A DNA stretch of 64,000 bases from Pseudomonas syringae (GTDB taxonomy: Bacteria > Pseudomonadota > Gammaproteobacteria > Pseudomonadales > Pseudomonadaceae): contig NZ_LGSI01000037.1 of NCBI RefSeq assembly GCF_001698815.1, positions 121,451 to 185,450 of the forward strand, in the 5' to 3' direction. Each line of letters begins with the position of its first letter. The stretch's first letter is position 1. Below are positions 36,841 through 46,181 of this stretch, one piece after another. The notes under the pieces are model-generated. The model had not been told where the DNA came from and made no database searches. It saw only the letters and a program-made list of their open reading frames with translations. Position numbers and translations under genes: made by a program.

Positions 36841-37636
36841 AGCCAAGGTCGTACTGACGGGTGCCAGCGGCGGCATCGGACTTGCGATTGCCGAGGCGCT
36901 GTGTGCCAGCGGCTGCGAAGTGCTTGCGGTTTCTCGGCACAAGGAACCTTTGCTGCCACTGCTGGAGCAATACCCCCATTTGCTACGTTGGATCGAGGCA
37001 GATCTGACCACGGAGGAGGGACGCCAGCGCGTGGTGACGTCGGCGCGGACGCTGCACGGCGTCAACCTGCTCATCAATGCGGCGGGGACCAACCATTTCG
37101 CCATGCTTGAACAGTTGGATGAAAGCGCGATCAGCTCGATGCTGGCCGTAAATGTACATGCGCCGATACGCCTGACTCAGCTGCTGCTGCCGCTGCTCAA
37201 CAAAGCCAGCAGCGCCACGGTGGTCAACGTGGGATCGACATACGGGTCAATTGGCTATGCCGGCTATGCCACTTATTGCGCCAGCAAGTTCGCTTTGCGC
37301 GGGTTTACCGAGGCATTGCGCCGAGAGTTGGCAGACACACGGATCAGCGTGCTTTACGTCGCCCCTCGTGCCACCCGGACATCAATGAACAGCGGTGCTG
37401 CGCAGGCCTTGAACGATGCGCTCAACGCCAATGTCGATGATCCCCGGCAGGTCGCCCAAGCGGTGGTGCATGCCATCGCCGGCGATCGTCGCGAACTGTA
37501 TCTGGGCTGGCCGGAGCGGTTTTTCATCGGCCTCAACAGCATCCTGCCCAGCCTCGTCGACCGAGGTTTGCGCAAGCATCTACCACTGATTCGACGCCTC
37601 AGTCACGTTCCTGCCAACGAGAAAACCAAACCATGA
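36827..37636 (+). CDS. Short-chain dehydrogenase/reductase
   Basis: 269 residues from ATG 36827, with AAGGA 8 bases upstream (an ATG at 36818 is also in frame). Classical SDR: TGASGGIGLA (cofactor), NAAG, catalytic Ser in NVGSTYGS and YATYCASK (YxxxK). Overlaps the di-iron gene by 14 bases. NAD(P)-dependent reduction or oxidation of a keto/hydroxy group is expected; it may finish the product started by the ligase and di-iron enzyme. Confidence 0.93.
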   Translation: MRLSEAKVVLTGASGGIGLAIAEALCASGCEVLAVSRHKEPLLPLLEQYPHLLRWIEADLTTEEGRQRVVTSARTLHGVNLLINAAGTNHFAMLEQLDESAISSMLAVNVHAPIRLTQLLLPLLNKASSATVVNVGSTYGSIGYAGYATYCASKFALRGFTEALRRELADTRISVLYVAPRATRTSMNSGAAQALNDALNANVDDPRQVAQAVVHAIAGDRRELYLGWPERFFIGLNSILPSLVDRGLRKHLPLIRRLSHVPANEKTKP

Positions 37637-38277
37637 AAACGATCATCATCGGGCTTGCTTGCGGGTTGCTGAGTCTGCCGCTGTGGGCACTGGACGCTCC
37701 CGACCAGCAACGTCTGGCCGCCATCCAGCAGGAATGGGCGCATGTGCAGTACGAAGTTCCCGCGCCACAGCGACCCGACGCTTTCGAAAAGCTTGCCGCG
37801 CAAACATCATCCTTTGTGCAAGCGCGCCCCCAGGCGGCCGAAGCCTGGATCTGGTCGGGTATCGTCACCAGCAGTTGGGCGGGAGCCCAGGGTGGTCTGG
37901 GTGCGCTGAGCAAGGTCAAGCAAGCCAAGGCTGATCTGGAAAAAGCGCTGTCTCTGGACCCCAAGGCGCTGCAAGGATCAGCCTACATCAGCCTGGCAGC
38001 ACTTTATGATCGGGTACCGGGATGGCCTCTCGGGTTTGGCGATGCCGACAAGGCCGGGCAATTGCTGGAGCAGGGCCTGAAGCTCAATCCGGACGGTATC
38101 GATCCGTTGTATTTTTGGGGTGACCATTTGTACCGACAAGGCCACTATGCTCAGGCCAGGGATGAGCTCAACAGAGCGCTACAGGCCGCGCCACGTCCTG
38201 GCCGGGAAAAGGCCGATGCTGGCCGACGTCAGGAAATAGGGCAGTTGCTGGCCGATGTCGAAAAGAAACTTAAATAA
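37633..38277 (+). CDS. Secreted TPR protein
   Basis: 214 residues with a Sec signal (MKTIIIGLACGLLSLPLWALD). The mature part has tetratricopeptide-type helical repeats (AKADLEKALSLDPKALQGSAYISLAALYDR, QLLEQGLKLNPDGIDPLYFWGDHLYRQG, QARDELNRALQAAP). Periplasmic scaffold by inference. It overlaps the SDR stop (ATGA 37633-37636) and precedes the response regulator by 12 bases, so it is part of the same unit. A role in stress sensing for the kinase downstream, whose periplasmic loop is large, is conceivable. Confidence 0.85.
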   Translation: MKTIIIGLACGLLSLPLWALDAPDQQRLAAIQQEWAHVQYEVPAPQRPDAFEKLAAQTSSFVQARPQAAEAWIWSGIVTSSWAGAQGGLGALSKVKQAKADLEKALSLDPKALQGSAYISLAALYDRVPGWPLGFGDADKAGQLLEQGLKLNPDGIDPLYFWGDHLYRQGHYAQARDELNRALQAAPRPGREKADAGRRQEIGQLLADVEKKLK

Positions 38278-38289
38278 AACGGAGCCTCC

Positions 38290-38952
38290 ATGCGTTTGCT
38301 GCTCATTGAAGACGATGTCGCGTTGGGGGAGGGGATTCATCAGGCATTGAGCCGTGAAGGCTACACCGTCGATTGGCTCAAGGATGGCGCCAGCGCCCTG
38401 CATTCACTGCTCAGCGAAAGCTTTGACCTGGCGATCCTTGATCTGGGCCTGCCGAAACTCGACGGGCTGGAAGTCCTGCGACGTCTGCGACAGAGCGGCT
38501 CAGGCCTGCCGGTGCTGATCCTCACCGCGCGTGATGCCACTGAAGACCGTATCGCCGGACTTGATGCCGGCGCTGACGATTACTTGATCAAACCCTTTGA
38601 CCTGTCTGAGCTGAAGGCGCGTTTGCGGGCGTTGTTGCGGCGCAGCGCGGGCAGGGCGCGGGCTTTGATCGAACACGCGGGCATTACGCTGGACCCCGGC
38701 ACCCAACAGGTCACCTATCACGATCAGGCGGTATTGCTGACTCCCAAGGAATACCAGTTGCTGCATGAATTGCTGTCACCGCCAGGCCGGGTGCTGACAC
38801 GCGATCGTCTGATACAGCTGTTGTATGGCTGGAACGAAGAGGCCGAGAGCAACACGCTGGAAGTGCATATCCATCACCTGCGCAAAAAGTTCTCCAGCGA
38901 TCTGATCCGCACCATTCGCGGCGTTGGCTACCTGGTGGAGGAGCAGCGTTGA
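38290..38952 (+). CDS. OmpR/PmrA-type response regulator
   Basis: 220 residues. Receiver domain with acidic pocket (E7-D8-D9), phospho-acceptor D51 in LAILDLGLPKLDG and the switch lysine in YLIKPFD; C-terminal winged helix (about 125-218, LTPKEYQLLHELL...IRTIRGVGYLVE). Overall like PmrA, QseB and BasR. TTGA overlap with the next gene couples it to the kinase. Confidence 0.95.
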   Translation: MRLLLIEDDVALGEGIHQALSREGYTVDWLKDGASALHSLLSESFDLAILDLGLPKLDGLEVLRRLRQSGSGLPVLILTARDATEDRIAGLDAGADDYLIKPFDLSELKARLRALLRRSAGRARALIEHAGITLDPGTQQVTYHDQAVLLTPKEYQLLHELLSPPGRVLTRDRLIQLLYGWNEEAESNTLEVHIHHLRKKFSSDLIRTIRGVGYLVEEQR

Positions 38953-40316
38953 ACTCGATACGGCGGCGTACCCTGACGCTGATCATTGGCTTGCTTTTGG
39001 TGGGTTTGCTGATCCTGAGCGTGTTCAACGTGCATGACAGCAACCATGAGATTGCCGAGGTGTACGACGCGCAGTTGGCTCAGAACGCACGGCTGTTGCA
39101 GGGCGTGATGAGGATGCCTCTGGCCCGCACCGAACAAAGTCAGCTGTATCAAGCCTTCAATACGGCGCTGGGACAGGCTGAACCCAGAGTTGATGGCCAT
39201 CCTTACGAAAGCAAGATTGCCTTTCAGGTGTGGGACCACGGTGGCAAGTTGCTGGTGCATACCGCCAGCGCACCGACCTTCGTTCAAGTGCCGCAGACAG
39301 CGGGCTTCAGCGATGTGACGGATCTGACCGGTCACGGCTGGCGTGCCTTCGTTCTCGACGATAGCCAGAACGGCATGCGTATCTGGGTTGGCGAGCGGGA
39401 CGATGTGCGCACCGATCTGGTCCACCGGATTGTGCGGCACACCCTGGGCCCGAATCTGATCGGCAGTCTGTTGCTGGTCGCGGTGATCTGGCTGGCGATT
39501 GGCTGGGGACTCAAACCTCTGGCTGATCTGGCCAAGACCCTGCGCGCTCGCAACCCAGGGTCGCTTGAGCCGCTGCGACTGGCACCGCTGCCCAGTGAGC
39601 TGGAGCCGATGCAGGCGGCATTGAACCGATTGCTCGGCCAGATCCAGGACGTCTTGCACCGCGAACGCCGTTTTATCGCCGACGCCGCCCACGAAATGCG
39701 TACCCCGCTGGCGGTGCTCAGGGTCCATGCGCAAAACGTTCTGGAAGCGCGCAACGAGGAGCAGCGTCAAGAATCCCTGGGTTATCTGATCATCGGTGTG
39801 GATCGCACCACCCGACTGGTGAATCAACTGTTGACCATTGCACGCCTGGAACCACAAGCCAGCGCTACGCCCATGGCGTCCATCGATCTGGTGGAGGCAG
39901 TACGCGAGAGCCTGGTGCAATTGACTCACTGGGTGCTGAGTCGAGGACTTGAGTTGTCATTCGATTGCAGTGAAGAGTCACATTTCGTCCAGACCGATCC
40001 AGGATTGATCAACATCGCGCTGCATAACCTGGTGACCAACGCGGTGAACTTTTCACCCGAGGGCGGCCAGGTCAGGATTGGCTTGAGCTTCGATGACCGG
40101 ACGTTTTCGCTCAGCGTCGAGGATCAAGGTCCCGGCATCGATGAAGCGGAGCGTGAACGTTTGTTCGAGCGCTTCTACAGTCGGGGTAACGATCAGGGCG
40201 TTGGTCTGGGGCTGACCATCGTGCAAACCATTGCCCAGCGTTTGGGCGGGCAGATCCGCCTGGAAAACCTGCCGACAGGAGGCTTGCGCGCGGTGTTCCA
40301 GGCCCCGGCCAATTGA
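38949..40316 (+). CDS. Two-component sensor histidine kinase
   Basis: 455 residues, translation starting at TTG 38949 inside the regulator stop. Two transmembrane helices (about 8-28 and 160-180) bracket a periplasmic sensor of about 130 residues; then HAMP, HisKA with H248 in ADAAHEMRTPLAVLR, N box NLVTNAVNFSP and G box DQGPGID. Partner of the OmpR-type regulator. The last gene of the 34-40 kb run; its stop abuts the converging channel gene. Confidence 0.93.
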   Translation: MNSIRRRTLTLIIGLLLVGLLILSVFNVHDSNHEIAEVYDAQLAQNARLLQGVMRMPLARTEQSQLYQAFNTALGQAEPRVDGHPYESKIAFQVWDHGGKLLVHTASAPTFVQVPQTAGFSDVTDLTGHGWRAFVLDDSQNGMRIWVGERDDVRTDLVHRIVRHTLGPNLIGSLLLVAVIWLAIGWGLKPLADLAKTLRARNPGSLEPLRLAPLPSELEPMQAALNRLLGQIQDVLHRERRFIADAAHEMRTPLAVLRVHAQNVLEARNEEQRQESLGYLIIGVDRTTRLVNQLLTIARLEPQASATPMASIDLVEAVRESLVQLTHWVLSRGLELSFDCSEESHFVQTDPGLINIALHNLVTNAVNFSPEGGQVRIGLSFDDRTFSLSVEDQGPGIDEAERERLFERFYSRGNDQGVGLGLTIVQTIAQRLGGQIRLENLPTGGLRAVFQAPAN

Positions 40317-41747
40317 TCAGCGCTTCTGCAGCCAGCCCAGGAAGCTGCCTTTTTTGATCGCCGCCGGTTTTTCGGTCAGCAGCGACTGGCTGCTGTGTTG
40401 GCGAACCGCCTGGAGCTTTTTCAAGGCGTTCTTGATTTGCCCTTCCTGCTCCATGGTTTCCCGAGCCGTTGCCTTATCGATACGGTAGACCACGCACGAG
40501 GTGAGGGCGGTAAAACGCGCTTCGGACGGGGCGTCGTTGAGCACGCCTTGTTCGCCCATCACTTCGCTGGGGCCCATGCGCCCGGCTTCGAGGTAGTCCT
40601 GACCATCGGCAACAGTCGCCGAGACCACACCGGTAGCGATCACCAGCAGGCTGTCGGCGATCTCGTCCTTCTCCAGAATCACCTGCCCGGCGGCATACTC
40701 CCGTGAAGACATGTTCTGGGCCAGATGGTTTTTCTCTTCGCTGTTCAGCGCGCGCAGGACTTTGACTTCATCGAGCAAGGTGCGAGCCCGGGACACCGGC
40801 TCGACCGTCACGTCCGATTGCCAGGCAATGCCCGCCGCTTCCAGATGACGATAGGCCAGGTCGAACAGCAGGTTGCGCACATCAGCCTTTTTATCCAGAT
40901 TCTGGATGTAGCCGGTCAGCGTGTATTCGATGGTGGTCGGGCTGGCTTCCTTGACCACGGCACGGGCCTTGGGGAAGGGCAGCAGGGCGCTGCTGCCCTG
41001 CAAGGCACGGTCCAGCGCATCCAGCACGCGACGCGGGCGGATATGCGGCGAAACCATGATGTTGATCGAGACGCCGAACATATCCTTGGGACGACTGAGG
41101 TTGACGATCTTGGCCTTGGCCGCTACAGAGTTGGGGATAACGGCAGTGCTGCCGGTGCCGGTCAGCAAATGCGTGGCGCGCCAATCGATGTCGACGACTT
41201 TACCTTCCACACCGTCGATGCTGATCGAATCGTCTACCTGATAGGGTTTGGTGGTGTTGAGGACGATGCCGGAAAACACATCGCTCAAAGTACTTTGCAG
41301 GGCCAGGCCGACGATGATCGCCATGGCGCCGGAGGTGGCGAGCAGGCCTTTGACGGGGAGTTGCAGCACGTAGCCCGCGGCGGCAACGATGCCGATCAGG
41401 AAAATCACGGCGCCGATCACTTCCTGCAACAAACGTCCGCTGTGCCCGATGCGCTGCATCAGCAACAGGCCGAGTACTTCGGTGAGGGTCCGCGAGGCGA
41501 AAATCCACCAGATGATTTCCAGGGCGGTCGCTGCCAGATGCCGGGCGCTGTCGTCTTCCCACGGCGCGGTATCCAGTGGGCTGAGGCCGGCGCTGATGAT
41601 CACCACGCTGTACAACAGGAACAAGCCCAGCCGCGCGGCGACTTTCGGCAGCCGGTGCTGATACGGCACCGCGTGCCAGCTCGCCAGATCGACGAGGATC
41701 AGGAAGACGCTGCACGCCAGCGGGTAGGTTTGAATGAAAGCGAGCAT
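40317..41747 (-). CDS. MscS-type channel fused to a cyclic-nucleotide-binding domain
   Basis: 476 residues from ATG 41747. Four hydrophobic helices, then the MscS pore and beta domain (GLLATSGAMAIIVGLALQSTLSDVFSGIVL; PYQVDDSISIDGVEGKVVDIDWRATHL) and a C-terminal cNMP-binding barrel (about 350-450, AGQVILEKDEIADSLLVIATGV...MGEQGVLNDAPSEARFTAL). The phosphate cassette lacks the usual RxA arrangement (SEARF), so nucleotide binding is uncertain. Called bCNG channels; they gate weakly to tension. Divergent from lysR at 41854. Confidence 0.9.
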   Translation of the reverse strand: MLAFIQTYPLACSVFLILVDLASWHAVPYQHRLPKVAARLGLFLLYSVVIISAGLSPLDTAPWEDDSARHLAATALEIIWWIFASRTLTEVLGLLLMQRIGHSGRLLQEVIGAVIFLIGIVAAAGYVLQLPVKGLLATSGAMAIIVGLALQSTLSDVFSGIVLNTTKPYQVDDSISIDGVEGKVVDIDWRATHLLTGTGSTAVIPNSVAAKAKIVNLSRPKDMFGVSINIMVSPHIRPRRVLDALDRALQGSSALLPFPKARAVVKEASPTTIEYTLTGYIQNLDKKADVRNLLFDLAYRHLEAAGIAWQSDVTVEPVSRARTLLDEVKVLRALNSEEKNHLAQNMSSREYAAGQVILEKDEIADSLLVIATGVVSATVADGQDYLEAGRMGPSEVMGEQGVLNDAPSEARFTALTSCVVYRIDKATARETMEQEGQIKNALKKLQAVRQHSSQSLLTEKPAAIKKGSFLGWLQKR

Positions 41748-41853
41748 GGGCGAATTCCTTGGCGCGAGAGATGACCGTGATGGCCAGATTAATGCTGTGC
41801 AGGAAGGCGATAAAGCTGGTAGAAAGTGTTTGACTGTCAACCGGTGAGCGACA

Positions 41854-42753
41854 ATGAACCCATTCGAAGACATGCGAATCTTTACTCAGGTGATGGATTC
41901 CGGAAGTTTCACGGCCGCCGCCGATCAATTGGGGTTGTCCAAACAGTTCGTCAGCCGGCGCTTGATGCAGCTTGAAGAACGGCTGGGCGTGCGCCTGCTC
42001 AATCGCTCCACACGGCGGTTGGATGTCACGCCGTTGGGGCAGGCGTACTACGAATCGGCGCTGAGGCTGCTGGCCGACGTGGAGCAGGCCGAACAAAGCA
42101 TCGCCGGGCAGAACAACCAGCCGCGCGGCACCATTCGCCTGACCGCGCCGTTGTCCTTTGCCATTGAGCATCTTGGCCGGCTGCTGCCGGTTTTTCTTCA
42201 GCGTTACCCGGAGGTCTCGGTGGAAGTGGACCTCAGTGACCGCTCCGTGGACTTGCTGGGCGAAGGCTATGATCTGGCGCTGCGCATCGGGGTGCTGGAG
42301 GATTCAACCTTGATCGGTCGGCACATCGCGCACATCGAGCGGGTGTATTGCTGCAGCCCGGATTATCTGGAGCGGCGTGGCGAACCGACCGAACCTGAAG
42401 CGTTAAAAGGCCATGACTGCCTGCCTTATGGCCATAGCCGTCAGGTGCAATGGCGGTTCGAACGCCAGGGCAAACCTGTCGCCGTGAGCCTGTGCGGCCG
42501 AATGCGCGCCAATAACGGCGAGCTTTTGCGTGATGCAGCGATTGCCGGCCTGGGCATCACCTACCTGCCGCTGTTCATTGTCGGCGCGGCGCTTGAGGAG
42601 GGGCGGCTGGTCCGGATTCTGGATACGTTCCGCACGCCGCCGCTGGCCTTGTCGGCGGTGTATCCGCAGCATCGCCAGGGCGCGCGGCCGGTGCAGGCGC
42701 TGATCGAATTTCTCAAGGAAGCATTGACCGAGTGTCCGGCGTTGAGTCGCTGA
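41854..42753 (+). CDS. LysR-family regulator
   Basis: 299 residues. HTH near N-terminus (DSGSFTAAADQLGLSKQFVSRRLMQLEERLG), LTTR effector domain with CQ-like segments typical of the DsdC/PtxR-type branch often annotated as general LysR. Divergent from the channel gene (106 bases between starts). Downstream lies a REP doublet then a metallo-hydrolase gene. Target not evident. Confidence 0.9.
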   Translation: MNPFEDMRIFTQVMDSGSFTAAADQLGLSKQFVSRRLMQLEERLGVRLLNRSTRRLDVTPLGQAYYESALRLLADVEQAEQSIAGQNNQPRGTIRLTAPLSFAIEHLGRLLPVFLQRYPEVSVEVDLSDRSVDLLGEGYDLALRIGVLEDSTLIGRHIAHIERVYCCSPDYLERRGEPTEPEALKGHDCLPYGHSRQVQWRFERQGKPVAVSLCGRMRANNGELLRDAAIAGLGITYLPLFIVGAALEEGRLVRILDTFRTPPLALSAVYPQHRQGARPVQALIEFLKEALTECPALSR

Positions 42754-42763
42754 GTGATAAATC

Positions 42764-42856
42764 GTGGGAGCGAATTTATTCGCGAAGAGGCCGGGACAGG
42801 CTCCGACTGTTTCGCTGACTGCACCGACGTCTTCCCGGATAAATCCGGTCCTACAG
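42764..42856. repeat. REP doublet
   Basis: Two small hairpins, GCGAAT-TT-ATTCGC (42770-42783) and CCGGAT-AA-ATCCGG (42835-42848), frame the element; it ends CCTACAG like the repeats at 20180 and 58985. Non-coding. Confidence 0.65.
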
Positions 42857-43007
42857 GATGACCGTGTTCAGCCTGTGGGTGTGATTCAGGATTATGTTCG
42901 TCGCTTTGTGCTGCAACAGCAAAGCCAGCACAAGCGTTCAATCCGTCGCCCTCACGTTCCTCGCATCATGCGGACCCATTCCAGTCCGTTATGTTTGAGA
43001 GGTACTC

Positions 43008-44012
43008 ATGCGTCTGTCCACTTCACCCATCCTGCGGGGGCTTGCGCTGATCCTTGCATCGGCCCTTGCGTCGACTTCCGGACTGGCGCTTGCCCAGCCG
43101 CCAGCGCAACAGAAGACCCAGGTGCCGGGTTATCACCGTCTTGCGGTGGGCGATTACGAAGTGACGGCGCTGTTTGACGGCTACAACGATTTGTCGCCGG
43201 ACTTGCTCAAGGGCTTGAGCCCAGGGCAGATTCGCGCGCTGCTGGCGCGTCGCTCCATTGATACCCCTGGCGTGCAGACGGCATTCAACGCGTTCCTGAT
43301 CAATACCGGCAAACACCTGATCCTGGTCGATACCGGCGCAGGCGCGTGCATCGGCGAGACGGCGGGTTTCCTTTTGGCGAATATCAAGGCAGCGGGGTAT
43401 GAACCGGCGCAGGTGGACACCATCCTGCTTACCCATCTGCATCTGGATCATGTGTGCGGTCTGGTTGATAGCCAGCAAAAGGCAATCTTCGCTAACGCCA
43501 CCGTCTATGCCGCCAAGCCTGAGGCGGATTACTGGCTGGACCCGACCGCCATTGATCGCGTCCCGGCCAGCGCCAAGGGCTATTTCAAGATTGCGCAGCA
43601 ATCCACGGCGCCCTATATCGCAGCGGGCCGGTTCAAGACCTTCACGCCGGGAACCTCGCCGGTGCCTGAAGTGCAGACGACGCTCGAAGCCGGTCACACC
43701 CCCGGCAGCACCACGTACCTGTTCAGCTCGGCAGGGCAAAGCATCCTGTTCATGGGCGATTTGGTGCATAACCTGGCCGTGCAGTTCGACCATCCGGAAG
43801 TGACCATCGGCTTTGACGTCAATGCCCGGCAAGCCAAGGCCAGTCGCGAGCAGGTGTTCAGCTCGGCAGCGGCCAAGGGCATCTGGGTAGCGGCGGCGCA
43901 TCTGCCGTTTCCAGGCATTGGCCACATCGCCGCCGTCGACAAGCATTTCCAATGGGTGCCGATCGAATACGGCCCTTACCAGCGCGCCGCGCACGTGCCG
44001 CTGATCAAATAG
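43008..44012 (+). CDS. Periplasmic metallo-beta-lactamase-fold hydrolase
   Basis: 334 residues with a Sec signal ending LALAQP. Zinc motif THLHLDH (H143, H145, D147, H148), a distal histidine in EAGHTPGST and an Asp in FMGDLVHN complete the MBL site. Relatives include quorum-quenching lactonases and arylsulfatase-like hydrolases; no direct evidence for beta-lactam activity. Preceded by AGAGG. Possibly expressed with the AraC gene downstream (81 bases). Confidence 0.9.
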   Translation: MRLSTSPILRGLALILASALASTSGLALAQPPAQQKTQVPGYHRLAVGDYEVTALFDGYNDLSPDLLKGLSPGQIRALLARRSIDTPGVQTAFNAFLINTGKHLILVDTGAGACIGETAGFLLANIKAAGYEPAQVDTILLTHLHLDHVCGLVDSQQKAIFANATVYAAKPEADYWLDPTAIDRVPASAKGYFKIAQQSTAPYIAAGRFKTFTPGTSPVPEVQTTLEAGHTPGSTTYLFSSAGQSILFMGDLVHNLAVQFDHPEVTIGFDVNARQAKASREQVFSSAAAKGIWVAAAHLPFPGIGHIAAVDKHFQWVPIEYGPYQRAAHVPLIK

Positions 44013-44093
44013 CGTTTATCCCGGACGCTCGCGGCCTCACTGGTTTGGCGCTACAGTAGGCCGCAGCGATTAACCGATGGATAGATAAACGCT

Positions 44094-44963
44094 GTGAACG
44101 CCCCCGCGATTGCTCATCTGAATAGCGAAAAATTCGCTGCCACGCGGGTGGTTCACGCCTGTCCCGACCCCGACAAAATCATTGATATCCCTTGCGCCGA
44201 TGCCTTTTCGATCATCGTCCAGCTGGAGGATTTTGCCGAGCACCGGTTGTGGCGCGGGCGACGTTTGAGTTACTCCGGCGGTTATCGACAAGGCAGCGTG
44301 TCTCTGCCGTTCATGGGTGATGAGCTGCGCTGCCAGCATCGCGCCTCGTATGACAATCTGCGCTTCAACATTCCCCGACAAACCCTGGATGAGATCCAGG
44401 CAGAGAACAACGGGCGCAAAATCGACGGTTTCCGTTACGAGCAAGGCGTTCAGGACCCGGCGCTCTATCACTTGGCCCAGGCCATGCTGCCCGCGTTGCA
44501 GCATCCAGATCAGGCCAATCAATTGTTCATCGATCACATCTTGTTGGCGATGTGCGCGCATTCGATTCAGCACTACGGACGGGTTGCCTCGACTGCTGGC
44601 AAATTCACCACCACGCTGACCCCTCGCCAGGAGCGCCTGGCCAAGGAAATGATTGCCGGCAACCTGGGCAAGGATTTGTCCGTGGAGCGTGTTGCCCAGG
44701 AATGCTCATTGTCGCGCAGTCACTTTTCCCGGGCGTTCAAGCAAGCTACCGGCGTCGCCCCACACACCTGGTTGCTGCAAATGCGTGTCGAGAAGGCCAA
44801 GGAACTGCTCCAGGCGCAACCGCAGCTGCCATTAGCGGTGATTGCCGGGCAATGCGGCTTTTCCGATCAGCCGCATCTGACGCGAGTATTCACTCGTCTG
44901 GTTGGGGCCAGCCCCAGCGTCTGGCGGGCCCGGCAGCGCGGAGCAATCGTTTTATTGAATTGA
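44094..44963 (+). CDS. AraC-family regulator
   Basis: 289 residues, start GTG 44094. C-terminal double HTH (LSVERVAQECSLSRSHFSRAFKQATG...ISGQCGFSDQPHLTRVFTRLVG style). N-terminal half is of the cupin/AraC-binding sort. The DNA-binding domain is close to that of the AraC gene at 56746. Convergent with MFS gene, 9 bases apart. Confidence 0.9.
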   Translation: MNAPAIAHLNSEKFAATRVVHACPDPDKIIDIPCADAFSIIVQLEDFAEHRLWRGRRLSYSGGYRQGSVSLPFMGDELRCQHRASYDNLRFNIPRQTLDEIQAENNGRKIDGFRYEQGVQDPALYHLAQAMLPALQHPDQANQLFIDHILLAMCAHSIQHYGRVASTAGKFTTTLTPRQERLAKEMIAGNLGKDLSVERVAQECSLSRSHFSRAFKQATGVAPHTWLLQMRVEKAKELLQAQPQLPLAVIAGQCGFSDQPHLTRVFTRLVGASPSVWRARQRGAIVLLN

Positions 44964-44972
44964 GGCTGGGGA

Positions 44973-46181
44973 TCAGGCCGCGATTCTTTCTCGGCGCCCG
45001 CTCAGCAAAAACACCCCCAGTGCAATCAGCGGCAATCCAGCGCCGAGCAGCGCTACGCCGTGCCAGCCGGCTTGTTCATAAAGACTGCTGGCCACCGCCG
45101 AACCCACGGCACCGCCGATAAAAATGCTGGTCATGTAGAGCGCGTTCAAGCGGCCACGGCTGGCGGGGTCCAGCGCGTAGACGGCGCGCTGGCCGAGCAC
45201 CATATTCAGCTGCACCGCGAAATCCAGCAGCACGCCAGTAACCGCCAGACCAATGACGGTGTAGCCGGGTTGCGTCAGGCCAATCAGCAGCGCAATCGGT
45301 GCCAGCGTCAGAGCCACCAGTGAAGCGCGTCGGGTATGCCCGGCATCGGCCAGTCGACCGGCAATTGGCGCCGCGATGGCACCAATGGCACCGACCAGCG
45401 CAAACAGGGCGATTTGTGTTTGCGACAAGCCGAAGTGGCGCGAAAGCTCGATAGGCGCAGCGGTCCAGAACAGACTGAACGCGGCGAACAGCAGGCCTTG
45501 ATACAGCGAGCGCTGACGCAACACCGAATGCTTGCGCAGCAGAGTGATCAATGAGCCAAGCAGTTGGCCGTAGCTCGCCTTGTGATCGGGCGCACGTTTC
45601 GGGATGGTCAACGCCAGCAAGACAATGATCGCCAGCATGACCACTGAAGCGCTCATGAATACCGCACGCCAGCCAAAGTGATCGGCGATCAGGCTGGAAA
45701 CCGGACGTGCAAGCAGAATGCCCAGCAACAGGCCGCCCATGATATTGCCGACGACCTGACCGCGGGTTTCTTCCGGGGCCAGATGCGCGGCCAGCGGGAT
45801 CAGCATCTGCACCGACACCGAGCTGAAACCGATCAACAACGAGATCATCAGGAAACCGTTGGGGTGCTGGCTCATGCTGGCGGCGAACAGGCTGCCGGTG
45901 GCAATGACGGCGGTGCCGATCATCAGCTTGCGGTTTTCCAGCAGGTCGGCCAGCGGTACCAGAAACAGCAACCCCAGGGCGTAACCGATCTGGGTCAGGG
46001 AGACGATCAGGCTGGCGCTATGGGCCGATAGACCCACGTCCGGCGCAATGAGTTCAACGATGGGTTGCGCGTAATAAATATTGGACACAATGGCCCCGCA
46101 GCAAAACGCAAACAACAGCACCAGGCCGCGGGTCAGGGTGTGCTGCGAGGCATGCAGCGGTGTAACGCTCGATTGGGTCAT
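44973..46181 (-). CDS. MFS transporter, 12 TM (drug/sugar exporter type)
   Basis: 402 residues, about twelve hydrophobic segments, with loop-1 motif LVPLADLLENRKLM and QIGYALGLLFLVPLAD. Resembles Bcr-like or sugar efflux MFS exporters. Convergent with the AraC gene. Substrate unknown. Confidence 0.88.
   Translation of the reverse strand: MTQSSVTPLHASQHTLTRGLVLLFAFCCGAIVSNIYYAQPIVELIAPDVGLSAHSASLIVSLTQIGYALGLLFLVPLADLLENRKLMIGTAVIATGSLFAASMSQHPNGFLMISLLIGFSSVSVQMLIPLAAHLAPEETRGQVVGNIMGGLLLGILLARPVSSLIADHFGWRAVFMSASVVMLAIIVLLALTIPKRAPDHKASYGQLLGSLITLLRKHSVLRQRSLYQGLLFAAFSLFWTAAPIELSRHFGLSQTQIALFALVGAIGAIAAPIAGRLADAGHTRRASLVALTLAPIALLIGLTQPGYTVIGLAVTGVLLDFAVQLNMVLGQRAVYALDPASRGRLNALYMTSIFIGGAVGSAVASSLYEQAGWHGVALLGAGLPLIALGVFLLSGRRERIAA

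Noticed and set aside
43008..44012. Beta-lactamase (antibiotic resistance) call for the MBL-fold gene
   Set aside because: THLHLDH is shared by many hydrolases; nothing shows beta-lactam specificity.
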